Shown: positions 19,665 to 31,801, counted from the stretch's first letter. The stretch is DNA of 64,000 bases from Saccharopolyspora montiporae (GCF_015209505.1 NZ_JADEYC010000014.1:1-64000), one strand, 5' to 3'. Numbers and translations are program-made. The notes: generated from the sequence alone by a model not told the origin.

Positions 19665-20258
19665 ATGACCGAGATGCACGTCCTGCTGGTGCACGGTACG
19701 GCGGGCCCGTGGCACTGGCAGCGCTGGTTGGACAACCAGCTGCGTGAGCTCGGGCTGGTTGTCGACGTGGTCCAGCTGCCGTCCCGGCCGCGGCTGCACG
19801 ACTGGTTGCCGGTGCTGCGCGAGCGGATGTCCCTGGTCCCGGATGGGATGGAGTTCGTCGTCGCCGCGCACGCGGACGGGGCCGGGCTGTGGCTGCACCA
19901 CGCGGCGACCGCGGAGGAGCGCTGGCCGCGCGCCGACCGCGTGCTGCTCGTCTCGCCGCCTGCGCCGTGTGCGATCGGCACCGCAGCGGTGCGCCGCGTG
20001 GCCGGGCTCACCCGGCTGGTGGCCGGCACCGGCGATCCGGAGCTGGCGATGCACGAGGTGCGCGGCATGGCCGATGCCCTGCACGTCGAGGTGGACAGCA
20101 TCCTGGACGGGGCCCGGCTGGACACGGAAGCCGGTTACGGGCCCTGGCCTGCGGCGCTGCGCTGGGTGCTGTACGGCTCGGTGCCGCTGACCGACCGGTT
20201 CGACGACATCCCGCGCCCCGCCGCCACCGGGGCGGCCGGCCGGTTGCGGTCGGTGTGA
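19665..20258 (+). CDS. RBBP9/YdeN-like alpha/beta-hydrolase lacking the nucleophile
   Basis: A 197-aa protein with the short alpha/beta-hydrolase pattern: VLLVHGTAGPWHWQ at the N-terminus, then FVVAAHADGAGLWLHH where the nucleophile elbow should be. The expected HSxG reads H69-A70-D71-G72, so the serine is replaced by alanine. ATG 19665 follows GGGAGGA. The protein has no signal peptide. It lies between two paralogous exported esterases, transcribed the other way. It may be a binding or regulatory protein, or D71 may act differently; this is speculative. Confidence 0.7.
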   Translation: MTEMHVLLVHGTAGPWHWQRWLDNQLRELGLVVDVVQLPSRPRLHDWLPVLRERMSLVPDGMEFVVAAHADGAGLWLHHAATAEERWPRADRVLLVSPPAPCAIGTAAVRRVAGLTRLVAGTGDPELAMHEVRGMADALHVEVDSILDGARLDTEAGYGPWPAALRWVLYGSVPLTDRFDDIPRPAATGAAGRLRSV

Positions 20259-20259
20259 G

Positions 20260-20277
20260 CCGGCCCGCGCGGGCCGG
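20260..20277. terminator. 18-bp perfect palindrome between convergent genes
   Basis: CCGGCCCGC followed by its exact reverse complement lies in the 22 bp between two convergent stops. It is a likely bidirectional terminator. Confidence 0.65.
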
Positions 20278-20280
20278 GAT

Positions 20281-21186
20281 TCAGCGCGCGGCTGCGGCTT
20301 CCGGCTCGGCCGAGTCCGCCAGCTCATCGCCGACGAAGTTGACGAGTTCGGGCAGCGCCTTGCGGTAGTACCTGCTGTTGTGCCCGCCGGGCGTGGTCGA
20401 GGCCACCTTCGGGTCCGCGCGGCGGATGAACTCGCGGGTGCCGTCGATGAACCGGTCGTTCGTGCCGCACCACACGCCGAGCGGCACGTCGCCGAGTTCG
20501 TCGACGTGCCGCAGCGGGTCCATCGCCGCCCACTCCTGCGCGTTGGCGAAGGCCCGCCGCTTGCGCATCCGACCCCAGTCGGTGATCAGCGCGGGGGAGA
20601 CGACGGCGGTGGCCGTGGGCGGGTGCCCGTCGGCGATGCGCTGGCGGGTGTACAGCAGGGCGCCGAACCCGCCCATCGAGATGCCCGCGGCCGCGGCCGG
20701 CTCGCCGTGCGGACCGCCGAGACCGCGTTCCACCAGCCAGCTCGGTACCTCGTCCAGCAGCATCTGCATCGGGTCGTCGCCGCCGCGGTCGTGCCAGTAG
20801 CTGTTGCCGCCGCCGTCGACCGCGAGGAACACGTAGGGCGGAATCCGGCCGCGGTGCACCGAGTTGGTCAGCCAGGACGGCAGCGCGCCGACGGACTTGC
20901 GGGCGTCCCCGAACCTGCCGTGCAGCATCAAGCACACTGGAAGATGCTGTGGCGCAACACCTTCCGGATACATCGTGACGAGATCCACGTCGCGGCGGCG
21001 GGCTTGCGAATACACCTGCTCGACCGAGACGTTCGTGCGGTTGGCCAGCGGCTCGACCTTCTCCAGCGGCAGCGACGCGGCGTCGCCGCTGAGCCCGAGG
21101 CCCAGCGCCGCAGCGCCCGCCACCCCAGCGCTGAGGACGCTGCGTCGGCTCAGGAAACGACTCTCGCCCGAGTCGCCGTGACGCAT
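20281..21186 (-). CDS. Tat-exported alpha/beta-hydrolase esterase (second copy)
   Basis: A 301-aa paralogue of the esterase at 18658-19539. A twin-arginine signal (LSRRSVLSAGVAG, RR at 14-15) is followed by the hydrolase domain. The triad candidates are S170 in GISMGG, D244 in CGTNDRF and H269 in PGGHNSRYY. ATG 21186 follows GGAGGAC. Shared spacing of all motifs shows a duplication. The pair resembles exported esterases of the antigen-85/esterase-D superfamily in actinomycetes, but the acyl donor cannot be inferred. It ends convergently with the inactive hydrolase gene. Confidence 0.85.
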   Translation of the reverse strand: MRHGDSGESRFLSRRSVLSAGVAGAAALGLGLSGDAASLPLEKVEPLANRTNVSVEQVYSQARRRDVDLVTMYPEGVAPQHLPVCLMLHGRFGDARKSVGALPSWLTNSVHRGRIPPYVFLAVDGGGNSYWHDRGGDDPMQMLLDEVPSWLVERGLGGPHGEPAAAAGISMGGFGALLYTRQRIADGHPPTATAVVSPALITDWGRMRKRRAFANAQEWAAMDPLRHVDELGDVPLGVWCGTNDRFIDGTREFIRRADPKVASTTPGGHNSRYYRKALPELVNFVGDELADSAEPEAAAAR

Positions 21187-21308
21187 GCGTCCTCCAGCTT
21201 CCCAGGTCTGCTACTCACCGGCGGCGGTTGGCGATGTGCCCACTACGGAGCGCGACGCCGCACATGCTGCCAAGGTACCGGCGCTGGGACCAACGCGAAT
21301 CGCCGTGC

Positions 21309-22142
21309 TCAAGTGATGTCGTTCACGATGCGGTCCGCCCGGGTGTAGATGTTCATCGACTCGCCCCGCAGGAAGCCGACCAGCGTCATGCCCTGCTCCT
21401 CGGCCAGATCGGCGGCCAGCGACGAGGGGGCCGAGACCGCGCACAGCGCGGGCACCCCGGCCATCGCCGCCTTCTGCACCAGCTCGAAGGATGCCCGGCC
21501 GGACACCATGAGCACACATCCCGATAGTGGGATTCGCCGGTCCAGCAGCGCCCAGCCCAGCACCTTGTCCACCGCGTTGTGCCGACCGACGTCCTCGCGC
21601 ACCACCAGCGCGCGGCCGGTGTCGTCGAACAGGCCGGCTGCGTGCAGCCCGCCGGTGGAGTCGAACACGCGTTGCGCGTCGCGCAGCAGGTCGGGCAGTC
21701 GCGCGACCGTTCCGGCGGTGAGCTGAACCGGGTCGTTCTCCGGCGGGTGATCGGTGCGCAGGCGCACCGAGTCCAACGCGGCCTTGCCGCACACCCCGCA
21801 CGACGACGTGGTGTAGAAGTTGCGCTCCACCGAGGTGTCCGGCGGGGCGACGCCCGGCGCCAACATGACGTCGAGCACGTTGTAGGTGTTGCGCCCGTCG
21901 GGGCCCGGGCTGTCGCAGTAGCGGGCCGTGGCCACCTGGTCGCGGTCGGCGACGACGCCTTCGGTGAGCAGGAATCCGTGCGCCAGCTCGACATCGTGGC
22001 CCGGTGTGCGCATGGTGACCGACAGCGCGCGGCCGTTGACCCGGATCTCCATCGGTTCCTCGGCCGCCAGCGAATCCGGGCGGGTGCGGGAACCGGCGGC
22101 GGCGATCCGGACGACCGGGCGCCGCACCGTCACGCGTCCCAT
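21309..22142 (-). CDS. fdhD: Formate dehydrogenase accessory sulfurtransferase FdhD
   Basis: A 277-aa protein that passes sulfur from a cysteine desulfurase to the molybdenum cofactor of formate dehydrogenase. The catalytic CGVCGK (C115, C118) sits in SSCGVCGK, and [15 protein letters not shown] and [11 protein letters not shown] are conserved family blocks. ATG 22142 follows GGAGG; a longer upstream reading lacks family similarity. It is divergent from the OFA transporter. A molybdopterin oxidoreductase lies 2.5 kb away, which explains why fdhD is here. Confidence 0.94.
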   Translation of the reverse strand: MGRVTVRRPVVRIAAAGSRTRPDSLAAEEPMEIRVNGRALSVTMRTPGHDVELAHGFLLTEGVVADRDQVATARYCDSPGPDGRNTYNVLDVMLAPGVAPPDTSVERNFYTTSSCGVCGKAALDSVRLRTDHPPENDPVQLTAGTVARLPDLLRDAQRVFDSTGGLHAAGLFDDTGRALVVREDVGRHNAVDKVLGWALLDRRIPLSGCVLMVSGRASFELVQKAAMAGVPALCAVSAPSSLAADLAEEQGMTLVGFLRGESMNIYTRADRIVNDIT

Positions 22143-22260
22143 CAACGGCCTCCTCCCCGTCGCGGTTCCGGTTCCGGCGGGATGGAAATCGGCTCTCGTG
22201 CCGCCGGGTAGGTACACAGTATGCTCAGCCGACCTTTGGAACCCACCCTTGGAGGGTGCA

Positions 22261-23598
22261 GTGGTGTCGGGCCTGCTCACTCCGGCGCGGACGGTGGCGC
22301 CGCCGGACTGGAACCGGTGGCTGGTGCCTCCCGCGGCGCTGGCGGTGCACCTGTCGATCGGCCAGGTTTACGCGTGGAGCGTGTTCAAACCGGCCCTGGA
22401 GGACGCGCTGGGGCTGTCCGGAACGCTCAGCGCCCTGCCGTTCCAGCTGGCGATCGTCATGCTCGGACTCTCCGCGGCCACCGGTGGCACGGTCGTCGAA
22501 CGGCGCGGTCCGCGCTGGGCGATGGCGGTGTCCACCAGCTGCTTCTCCGCGGGATTCCTGGTATCGGCGCTGGGAGTAGCGCTCGGACAGTACTGGCTGG
22601 TCGTGCTCGGGTACGGCGTCATCGGTGGTGTCGGGCTCGGGATCGGTTACATCTCACCGGTTTCCACGCTGATCAAGTGGTTCCCGGACCGCCCGGGCAT
22701 GGCGGCGGGTATCGCGATCATGGGTTTCGGCGGCGGTGCGCTGATCGCCTCGCCGTGGTCGGAGCAGATGCTCACCTCGTTCGGCTCGGACAACTCCGGT
22801 ATCGCGCTGTCCTTCCTGGTGCACGGCGTGGTGTACGCGGTGTTCATGTCGCTGGGCGTGCTGCTGATCCGGGTGCCCCCGGCCGACTGGCGGCCGCCGG
22901 GTGCGGCGCCGGAGGCCACCGGTGCGCAGCAGGGGATCCGGGTCTCGGCCCGCACTGCGCTGCGCACGCCGCAGTTCTGGCTGCTGTGGATCGTGCTGTG
23001 CTGCAACGTGACCGCGGGTATCGGCATCCTGGAGAAGGCCGCGCCGATGATCGTGGACTTCTTCGCCGGAACCGCGACGCCGGTGGCGGCGAGTTCGGCG
23101 GCCGGGTTCGTCGCGCTGCTGTCGCTGACCAACATGCTCGGCCGGTTCGTGTGGTCGTCGGTCTCGGACGTGGTGGGGCGCAAGAACATCTACCGGCTCT
23201 ACCTGGGCGGCGGGATCCTGCTGTACCTGGGCATCCTGCTGGTCGGGGACTCCGGGATCCTGCTGTTCGCGGTGTGCGCGACGCTGATCCTGTCCTTCTA
23301 CGGCGCGGGGTTCTCCACCATCCCGGCGTACCTCAAGGACCTGTTCGGCAGTTTCCAGGTCGGTGCCATCCACGGGCGGCTGCTCACCGCCTGGTCGGTG
23401 GCCGGGGTCGCCGGCCCGCTGATCGTGAACGCCTTCGCCGATGCCGGCACGGCCGCGGGCGAGACCGGGCCCGCGCTGTACGCGACCTCGCTGTCGGTGA
23501 TGATCGGGTTGCTGGCGGTCGGTTTCGTCGCCAATGAGCTGGTGCGCCCGGTGCATTCCCGGCACCACGAACCGCTGGACGCAGGAGGTGCCCGGTGA
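22261..23598 (+). CDS. OFA-family MFS transporter (oxalate/formate antiporter type)
   Basis: A 445-aa transporter with 12 hydrophobic segments. It has the OFA signature blocks [10 protein letters not shown] in helix 1, [26 protein letters not shown] split over helix 4 and the next loop, and [10 protein letters not shown]. Family members move oxalate, formate or related acids. GTG 22261 (or the adjacent GTG 22264) follows GGAGGG. The stop overlaps the start of a 35-aa membrane peptide. With fdhD and the molybdopterin enzyme nearby, a formate or oxalate role is plausible but unproven. Confidence 0.88.
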   Translation: MVSGLLTPARTVAPPDWNRWLVPPAALAVHLSIGQVYAWSVFKPALEDALGLSGTLSALPFQLAIVMLGLSAATGGTVVERRGPRWAMAVSTSCFSAGFLVSALGVALGQYWLVVLGYGVIGGVGLGIGYISPVSTLIKWFPDRPGMAAGIAIMGFGGGALIASPWSEQMLTSFGSDNSGIALSFLVHGVVYAVFMSLGVLLIRVPPADWRPPGAAPEATGAQQGIRVSARTALRTPQFWLLWIVLCCNVTAGIGILEKAAPMIVDFFAGTATPVAASSAAGFVALLSLTNMLGRFVWSSVSDVVGRKNIYRLYLGGGILLYLGILLVGDSGILLFAVCATLILSFYGAGFSTIPAYLKDLFGSFQVGAIHGRLLTAWSVAGVAGPLIVNAFADAGTAAGETGPALYATSLSVMIGLLAVGFVANELVRPVHSRHHEPLDAGGAR

Positions 23599-23702
23599 AC
23601 CGGACCGCGCTACTGGTGTTCGCCTGGGTGTGGGTGGGCGTGCCGTTCGCCTACGGCGTGTACGAACTCGCCCTCAAGGTCACCCAGCTCTTCCAGTCCT
23701 GA
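23595..23702 (+). CDS. MFS transporter small subunit (35 aa)
   Basis: A 35-residue peptide with one membrane helix (about residues 5-27, LLVFAWVWVGVPFAYGVYEL) and a short polar end. GTG 23595 overlaps the transporter stop in GTGA, and GGAGG lies 6 nt upstream, inside the transporter gene. It matches the small proteins annotated beside OFA transporters in actinobacteria. It probably binds or stabilises the transporter; the mechanism is unknown. It is too short for most gene finders. Confidence 0.8.
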   Translation: MNRTALLVFAWVWVGVPFAYGVYELALKVTQLFQS

Positions 23703-23792
23703 GTGGACGCCGGTCCCGGTGTGCGTCGGGACCGCAAACATCGCCAGGAGGCAGACTTCCGTGGACCCGTATCGATTCCTGGAGGGTCCCGG

Positions 23793-24008
23793 GTGGGCGA
23801 TCTGGCCTCCACTGTGGACGAGAAGCTCGGCAAGGGGTTCACCGACGGGCAGAACGTGGTCCGCAGCGCCTTCTCCGCTGACCTCGGGCATCTCGCCCCC
23901 GGGCCGGGCGACGCGATTCCCGCGGTGAAGGAAGGTTTGCAGGAGACGAACAAGGCGTTCGTCCAGGACGACGAGCAGAAGCCGTTCGACGAACAGGACC
24001 GCTCATGA
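23793..24008 (+). CDS. Small acidic hypothetical protein
   Basis: A 71-aa soluble protein starting at GTG 23793, with GGAGGG 6 nt upstream. It is rich in D, E, K and Q with no membrane segment. A longer frame from 23703 exists but has no ribosome site. A TCCACTGTGGA palindrome (23808-23818) lies within its first codons. The family is unrecognised. Its position after the transporter small subunit suggests the same transcript. Confidence 0.5.
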   Translation: MGDLASTVDEKLGKGFTDGQNVVRSAFSADLGHLAPGPGDAIPAVKEGLQETNKAFVQDDEQKPFDEQDRS

Positions 24009-24123
24009 GCCGCGGAACCGGCGCACCGGACGGGCTCGGGCCCGGCTACACCGCGCGGGCCCGTCGTGCGCGGCTGCGGCGACCCGGCCGGAACGTCCTG
24101 GTTCGTCGTGGGGCGGGAGTGCC

Positions 24124-24648
24124 ATGGCCGGTGACGAGGTGCGCATCCCTGCGGAATCCGCGGCGGTCGCGGGCAACCTGCCCGCGGCCTGCGCGGCGCA
24201 CGGCCGGCCCGCGGTGCGGTCGGCGGACTTCGCGGTGCAGTCCCGCGCGCAGGTGCAGGGGAGCCGGGTGTTGAACGCCAACGTGCTCGGCATGGCCGCG
24301 CGGGCGGGTGAGCGCGCCCGGCAGGTGCAGGTCACCCGGGTGCGCGGCTGGCCGCTGTGCCGCAGCTGCGCAAGGCGGCGATCAGCGCTGCTCGGGCTCG
24401 CGCTGCTGCTGCTGGGCGGCGGGCTGGTCTCGATCGCCGTGGCGCTGCTGATCCGGGTGAGCACCGGCGAGCAGTCCGCGGTGCTGGGTGTGCCGCTGCT
24501 CGGCGGGTTCGCCGCCGTCCTCGCCGCGGTGCTCCCGTTCAGCTGGGGGTCGCTGCCGCGGATCAGCCGGGCGCGGACCTCCGCCGACGGCCGGTTCGTG
24601 CTCGTCGCGGATCCGCACCCGGCCTTCGCCGCGCAGGTCCGATCCTGA
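24124..24648 (+). CDS. Hypothetical membrane protein with N-terminal Cys/His pairs
   Basis: A 174-aa protein. The N-terminal half has CAAH near residue 23 and CRSC near residue 79, spaced like a zinc ribbon. Two membrane helices follow (about 86-113 and 120-141), then a short cytoplasmic tail. ATG 24124 is preceded by GGGAG. Its stop is 3 bp from the convergent molybdopterin oxidoreductase. The function is unknown; a small zinc-binding membrane protein is the most that can be said. Confidence 0.6.
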   Translation: MAGDEVRIPAESAAVAGNLPAACAAHGRPAVRSADFAVQSRAQVQGSRVLNANVLGMAARAGERARQVQVTRVRGWPLCRSCARRRSALLGLALLLLGGGLVSIAVALLIRVSTGEQSAVLGVPLLGGFAAVLAAVLPFSWGSLPRISRARTSADGRFVLVADPHPAFAAQVRS

Positions 24649-24651
24649 GGG

Positions 24652-26949
24652 TCAGGCCGGTTCGAAGCGCACCTGAATCGCCTTGGACACCGGGGTGTTC
24701 GACTTCTCGGCGACCGAGTCCAGCGCCACCAGCGGGTTGGCCTCCGGGTAGTAGGCCGCGGCGCAGCCGCGCGCTGTCGGGAACGCCACCAGGCGGAACC
24801 GCTTGGCCCGGCGCTCCTGCAGGTCCCCCTCGGCCGTCGTCCACTCCGAGACGACGTCCACCGGATCGCCGTCGGTGAACCCGAGCGCGCTGATGTCCTC
24901 GGCGTTGACCAGCACCACGCGCCGCGCGTCCTCGATGCCGCGGTAGCGGTCGGAGAGCCCGTAGATCGTGGTGTTGTACTGGTCGTGGCTGCGCAGCGTC
25001 TGCAGCAGCAGCCTGCCTTCCGGGACCCGCAGTGGTTCGGCGCTGTTCACGGTGAAGTTCGCCTTGCCGGTGGCGGTGGGGAAGGTGCGGCTGTCCCGCG
25101 GCGGGTGCGGCAGCACGAACCCGTCCGGCTCGCGCACGCGGGCGTTGTAGTCCGCGCAGCCGGGAACCACGTGGGCGATGTGCTCGCGGATCGCGTCGTA
25201 GTCGCGCTCGAAGGACGCCCAGCGGACCGGGTGCTCGTCGCCGAGCAGCTCGCGGCCCAGCCGGGACACGATCGCCACCTCGGAGATCAGCTCGTCCGAG
25301 GCGGGGGCCAGCCTGCCGCGCGAGGCGTGCACCACCGACATCGAGTCCTCGACGGTCACGAACTGCTCGCCGCTGTCCTGCACATCGCGCTCGGTGCGCC
25401 CCAGCGTGGGCAGGATCAGCGCGGTGCGCCCCGGGACCACGTGCGAGCGGTTGAGCTTGGTGGACACCTGCACCGTGAGCTCGCAGTCCTGCAACGCCTG
25501 CGCGGTCGCCTCGGTGTCCGGAGTGGCGGAGACGAAATTGCCGCCCATGCCGAGGAAAACTCGAACACCGCCGGACCGCATCGCGCGGATCGCGTCCACT
25601 GTGTCCAGACCGTGCTCGCGGGGAGCGGAGATGCCGAACTCCGCATCCAGCGCGGCCAGGAACGACTCCGGCATCTTCTCCCAGACGCCCATCGTGCGGT
25701 CGCCCTGCACGTTGGAGTGGCCGCGCACCGGGCACACACCGGCACCCGGTTTGCCGATCATCCCGCGCAGCAGCAGCGTGTTCACGACCTCGCGGATCGT
25801 GGCGACACCGTGCTTGTGCTGGGTCAGCCCCATCGCCCAGCAGGCCACGGTGCGCTCCGAACCGGCCAGCATCTCGGCGATGCGCTCGATCTGCGCCCGC
25901 TCCAGGCCGGTCTGCTCGGTGACCTCGTCCCAGTCGATCTCGCCCAGCGAGGCGGTGAACTCGTCGTAGCCGTGGCAGTACTCGTCGATGAACTCGCGGT
26001 CCAGCGCGCCGGACCGGTGCAGCAGCGCGTTCAGCGCGCGGAACAGCGCCAGGTCACCGCCGATGCGGATCTGCGCGAACTCGTCGGCCAGCTCGGTGCC
26101 ATTGCCGACCACACCACGTGCGTTCTGCGGGTTCTTGAACCGCATCAGCCCGGTCTCCGGCAGCGGGTTGACCGCGATGATCTTCCCGCCGCGCTGCTTG
26201 ACCTTCTCCAGCGAGGACAGCATCCGCGGGTGGTTGGTCCCCGGGTTCTGCCCGACGACCAGCACGAGATCGGCGTGCTCCACATCGGACAGCGACACCG
26301 ATCCCTTGCCGATGCCGATCGTCTCGGTCAGCGCGGAACCGGACGACTCGTGGCACATGTTCGAGCAGTCCGGCAGGTTGTTGGTGCCGTAGCTGCGCAC
26401 CAGCAGCTGGTACAGGAACGCGGCTTCGTTGCTGGTGCGCCCGGAGGTGTAGAAGGCGGCCTCGTCCGCCGACTCCAGCGCGCGCAGTTGTTCGGCGATC
26501 ACCCGGAACGCCTCGGCCCACTCCACCGGCCGGTAGTGCGCATCGCCCTCCCGCTTGATCACCGGGTGGGTGAGCCTGCCCTGCTGGCCCAGCCAGTAGT
26601 CGGTGCGGTCGGCGAGCTCGGCGACGCTGTGCCGGGCGAAGAACTCCGGGTCCACCCGGCGGGTGGTGGCTTCCTCGGCCACCGCCTTCGCACCGTTCTC
26701 GCAGAACTCGGCCATCTTGCGCTTGTCGCCGTCGGCCTCTTGCGGGTCGGGCCACGCGCAGCCCGGGCAGTCGAAGCCGGACCGCTGGTTGAGCAGCGGC
26801 AGCGTCCGGATCGTGCGGGACGTGCCCATCTGCTCCCAGCTGCGCTGCAGCGAGACCAGCACGCCCTTGACGCCGGCCGCGGCCCGACCGGGCTCGCCGA
26901 CCCGCAGCTGGTCCTCGTCGATGTCGGATTCCGGGGCTTTGCGCGACAT
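24652..26949 (-). CDS. FdhF/YdeP-family molybdopterin oxidoreductase (formate dehydrogenase-like)
   Basis: A 765-aa molybdopterin-dependent enzyme. The N-terminal [12 protein letters not shown] (C61, C64) is typical of the FdhF/YdeP group, as is NMCHESSG, where C replaces the selenocysteine or cysteine ligand region of formate dehydrogenases. [10 protein letters not shown] and [12 protein letters not shown] are cofactor-binding blocks. The C-terminal dinucleotide-binding domain has [12 protein letters not shown] and [10 protein letters not shown]. No NAD or quinone subunit is nearby. The start could be ATG 26949 or ATG 26961. The reaction is probably formate oxidation, but some family members have other or unknown substrates. 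Confidence 0.88.
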   Translation of the reverse strand: MSRKAPESDIDEDQLRVGEPGRAAAGVKGVLVSLQRSWEQMGTSRTIRTLPLLNQRSGFDCPGCAWPDPQEADGDKRKMAEFCENGAKAVAEEATTRRVDPEFFARHSVAELADRTDYWLGQQGRLTHPVIKREGDAHYRPVEWAEAFRVIAEQLRALESADEAAFYTSGRTSNEAAFLYQLLVRSYGTNNLPDCSNMCHESSGSALTETIGIGKGSVSLSDVEHADLVLVVGQNPGTNHPRMLSSLEKVKQRGGKIIAVNPLPETGLMRFKNPQNARGVVGNGTELADEFAQIRIGGDLALFRALNALLHRSGALDREFIDEYCHGYDEFTASLGEIDWDEVTEQTGLERAQIERIAEMLAGSERTVACWAMGLTQHKHGVATIREVVNTLLLRGMIGKPGAGVCPVRGHSNVQGDRTMGVWEKMPESFLAALDAEFGISAPREHGLDTVDAIRAMRSGGVRVFLGMGGNFVSATPDTEATAQALQDCELTVQVSTKLNRSHVVPGRTALILPTLGRTERDVQDSGEQFVTVEDSMSVVHASRGRLAPASDELISEVAIVSRLGRELLGDEHPVRWASFERDYDAIREHIAHVVPGCADYNARVREPDGFVLPHPPRDSRTFPTATGKANFTVNSAEPLRVPEGRLLLQTLRSHDQYNTTIYGLSDRYRGIEDARRVVLVNAEDISALGFTDGDPVDVVSEWTTAEGDLQERRAKRFRLVAFPTARGCAAAYYPEANPLVALDSVAEKSNTPVSKAIQVRFEPA

Positions 26950-27113
26950 GTGCTGCATCATGCCCCGGCGGAGCCGCCGCTGACCAGCCGCCGGGACAGT
27001 GCCACATGCCGCGCGGGCCGATCGGCACGTGGCGTGCCCGACCGATCGCGCCCCGTCCGGGGCCCGCGCGGGGTGCGGCGAAGTCCCCGCTCAACCGGCC
27101 GCGGCGGCACTCG

Positions 27114-27119
27114 TAGAAT
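27114..27119 (+). promoter_or_regulatory. valS leaderless -10 (TAGAAT)
   Basis: TAGAAT ends exactly 7 nt before GTG 27127, with no Shine-Dalgarno sequence. This spacing would place the transcription start at the start codon. Confidence 0.65.
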
Positions 27120-27126
27120 CCGGTGC

Positions 27127-29778
<2,652 letters not shown>

Positions 29779-29783
29779 TCGCG

Positions 29784-29823
29784 GCCCGGGGTGCCCGTCC
29801 GGATGCGGGCGGGCACCCCGGGC
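29784..29823. terminator. valS terminator, bidirectional
   Basis: A perfect 14-bp stem (29784-29797 with 29810-29823) and a 12-nt loop lie between the convergent valS and lipoprotein genes. Confidence 0.8.
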
Positions 29824-29840
29824 GCGGATCGCCGGCCGGG

Positions 29841-30302
29841 TCAGCGGTTCGGGGCCTGCCGGAACGAGAAGCTCTCCACCGCCCAGCGGTCCTGCGTGCG
29901 CTTGAGCTCGATGCGGTCGGTCAACCCGATCCCGCTGAGCAGGTCGTCCTCGGCGCCGGGCGAGGACAGCACGACCTCGGCGCGCGGGCCGTTGTCCGAG
30001 AGCACGACGCGATCCACCTGCACGGCCTCGAATTCGCGCATCTCCCCGTCGCTCATGTCCCCGGCGATGCCGGCCAGGGCCACCGTGCAGTCGCCCTCGC
30101 CGCTGTCCACGGCTCGGTCCTGGCGCGCAGCGTTCGTGAGCAACTTGCACGCGGTGTCGCCGTCCTCGGCGCGCACCGCCTCCAGGAAGGATGCCGCGGC
30201 GTCCCGGGCCCCTTCCTCGCCTTCGGCCGCGCCGGGCGTGGTGCAGGCCGCCGCTGCCAGCAGTACCGCAGGTAGCACGGTGATCACGGCGAGCTGACGC
30301 AT
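29841..30302 (-). CDS. Secreted lipoprotein, hypothetical
   Basis: A 153-aa precursor with a lipoprotein signal (hydrophobic core then LLAAAAC, lipidated cysteine at about residue 20). The mature domain begins with an acidic linker and a helix DAAASFLEAVRAEDGDTACKLL. This resembles small actinobacterial lipoproteins with an NTF2-like or DUF4878-type fold. It contains one further cysteine pair (about C54 and C73). ATG 30302 follows GAGAGGTGGGG. The function is unknown; it faces valS and is divergent from folC. Confidence 0.75.
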   Translation of the reverse strand: MRQLAVITVLPAVLLAAAACTTPGAAEGEEGARDAAASFLEAVRAEDGDTACKLLTNAARQDRAVDSGEGDCTVALAGIAGDMSDGEMREFEAVQVDRVVLSDNGPRAEVVLSSPGAEDDLLSGIGLTDRIELKRTQDRWAVESFSFRQAPNR

Positions 30303-30390
30303 GATCGTTCCCCACCTCTCGCAAGATCGCTGCGCGTGCTCGGCATTCTGCCGCGGGACGGCCTCGTCCGGTTCCGCTGCTCGGGCCACG

Positions 30391-30396
30391 TAAACT
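30391..30396 (+). promoter_or_regulatory. Candidate folC -10 (TAAACT)
   Basis: TAAACT fits the TANNNT consensus 37 nt upstream of the folC start. It would give a short leader carrying the AGAGGTGAG ribosome site. Confidence 0.45.
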
Positions 30397-30433
30397 GTGA
30401 CCAGCAAGTCCGTCGGGGCGAAGAGGTGAGCAC

Positions 30434-31801
30434 GTGTCCGCGATCGATCCGGGTGAGCTGCGCGAACTCCGCGCGGTGGAGGCCGAGCTCAACGAGCGGT
30501 GGCCGGAGACCAAGATCGAGCCCTCGCTTGACCGGATCAAGGCGCTGACCGAACTGCTCGCCGATCCGCAGCGCAGTTACCCCGTCGTGCACATCGCGGG
30601 GACCAACGGCAAGTCGTCCACCTCGCGGATGACCGACGCCCTGTTCACCCGGCTCGGCCTGCGCACCGGGCGCTACACCAGCCCGCACCTGCAGCTGGCC
30701 ACCGAGCGGATCAGCATCGACGGCGCGCCGATCAGCCCGCACGGCTACGTCGAGGCGTTCCGCGACGTGGCCCCGTACGTGCGGCTGGTGGATGAGCGCA
30801 GCGATGTGCCGATGAGCAAGTTCGAAGTGCTCACCGGGATGGCGTTCGCCGCGTTCGCCGACGCCCCGGTCGAGGTGGCGGTGCTGGAGGTCGGTCTCGG
30901 CGGGAGCTGGGACGCCACCAACGTCGCCGACGGCGCCGTCTCGGTGGTCTGCCCGGTGGCGCTGGACCACGCCGAGTACCTGGGCGAGGACCTGGCCACG
31001 ATCGCCGGCGAGAAGGCGGGCGTCATCAAGCCCGGCTCCATCGCCGTGGTCGCCGGGCAGCAGCCCGAGGCCGAGCAGGTGATCATGAACCGAGTCGCCG
31101 AGGTGGACGCGACGGTGGCCCGCGAAGGGCACGAGTTCGGCGTGCTGTCCCGCACGGTGGCCGTGGGCGGGCAGATGCTGAAGCTGCAGGGCCTGGGCGG
31201 TGTCTACGACGAGGTCTTCCTGCCCGCGCACGGCGAGCACCAGGCGCGCAACGCGGCGGTGGCGCTGGCGGCGGTCGAGGCGTTCTTCGGCGCCGGGGCC
31301 GACCGCCAGCTGGATGCGGAAGCGGTGCGCGAGGGGTTCGCCTCGGTGCTCACCCCCGGGCGGCTGGAGCGGGTCCGCGCCGCACCGGCGGTGCTGGTGG
31401 ACGCCGCGCACAACCCGCACGGGGCGCGGGCGTTGGCCGAGGCGGTCAACTCCGAGTTCTCCTTCCGCAAGCTGGTCGGCGTGGTCGCCGTGCTCGGCGA
31501 GAAGGACGCGCGCGGCATCCTCGGCGCACTCGAACCGGTCGCGGAGGAAGTGGTGGTGACGACCAACTCGTCGCCGCGCGCGATGGATCCCGACGAACTG
31601 GCCGGGATCGCCAAGGACATCTTCGGCGCCGACCGCATCGTCGTGGAACCGCGGCTGGACAACGCGGTGGAGACCGCGATCCAGCTGGCCGAGGAGACCT
31701 CGGATCCGGCCGAGTCCGTCTCCGGCGGCGGGGTCGTGATCACCGGCTCCGTGGTGACCGCGGGCGAGGGGCGCGCCCTGTTCGGCAAGGAGCCCGCATG
31801 A
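30434..31801 (+). CDS. folC: Folylpolyglutamate synthase/dihydrofolate synthase
   Basis: A 455-aa Mur-ligase-fold enzyme adding glutamate to folates (and often to dihydropteroate). It has the ATP-binding P-loop in AGTNGKSSTSR, the omega-loop region TSPHLQLATERI, EVGLGGSWDATN, and DAAHNPHGA in the C-terminal domain. GTG 30434 follows AGAGGTGAG. It overlaps the next gene in ATGA. The valS-folC-DUF4233-ndk order matches mycobacteria, with two insertions. All expected motifs are present. Confidence 0.95.
   Translation: MSAIDPGELRELRAVEAELNERWPETKIEPSLDRIKALTELLADPQRSYPVVHIAGTNGKSSTSRMTDALFTRLGLRTGRYTSPHLQLATERISIDGAPISPHGYVEAFRDVAPYVRLVDERSDVPMSKFEVLTGMAFAAFADAPVEVAVLEVGLGGSWDATNVADGAVSVVCPVALDHAEYLGEDLATIAGEKAGVIKPGSIAVVAGQQPEAEQVIMNRVAEVDATVAREGHEFGVLSRTVAVGGQMLKLQGLGGVYDEVFLPAHGEHQARNAAVALAAVEAFFGAGADRQLDAEAVREGFASVLTPGRLERVRAAPAVLVDAAHNPHGARALAEAVNSEFSFRKLVGVVAVLGEKDARGILGALEPVAEEVVVTTNSSPRAMDPDELAGIAKDIFGADRIVVEPRLDNAVETAIQLAEETSDPAESVSGGGVVITGSVVTAGEGRALFGKEPA

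Noticed and set aside
24652..26949. Selenocysteine-containing formate dehydrogenase
   Set aside because: There is no in-frame TGA; the relevant motif reads MCHESSG with an ordinary cysteine.
27061..27126. T-box leader for valS
   Set aside because: No specifier stem or T-box sequence is seen, and the -10 element places the transcript start at the start codon.
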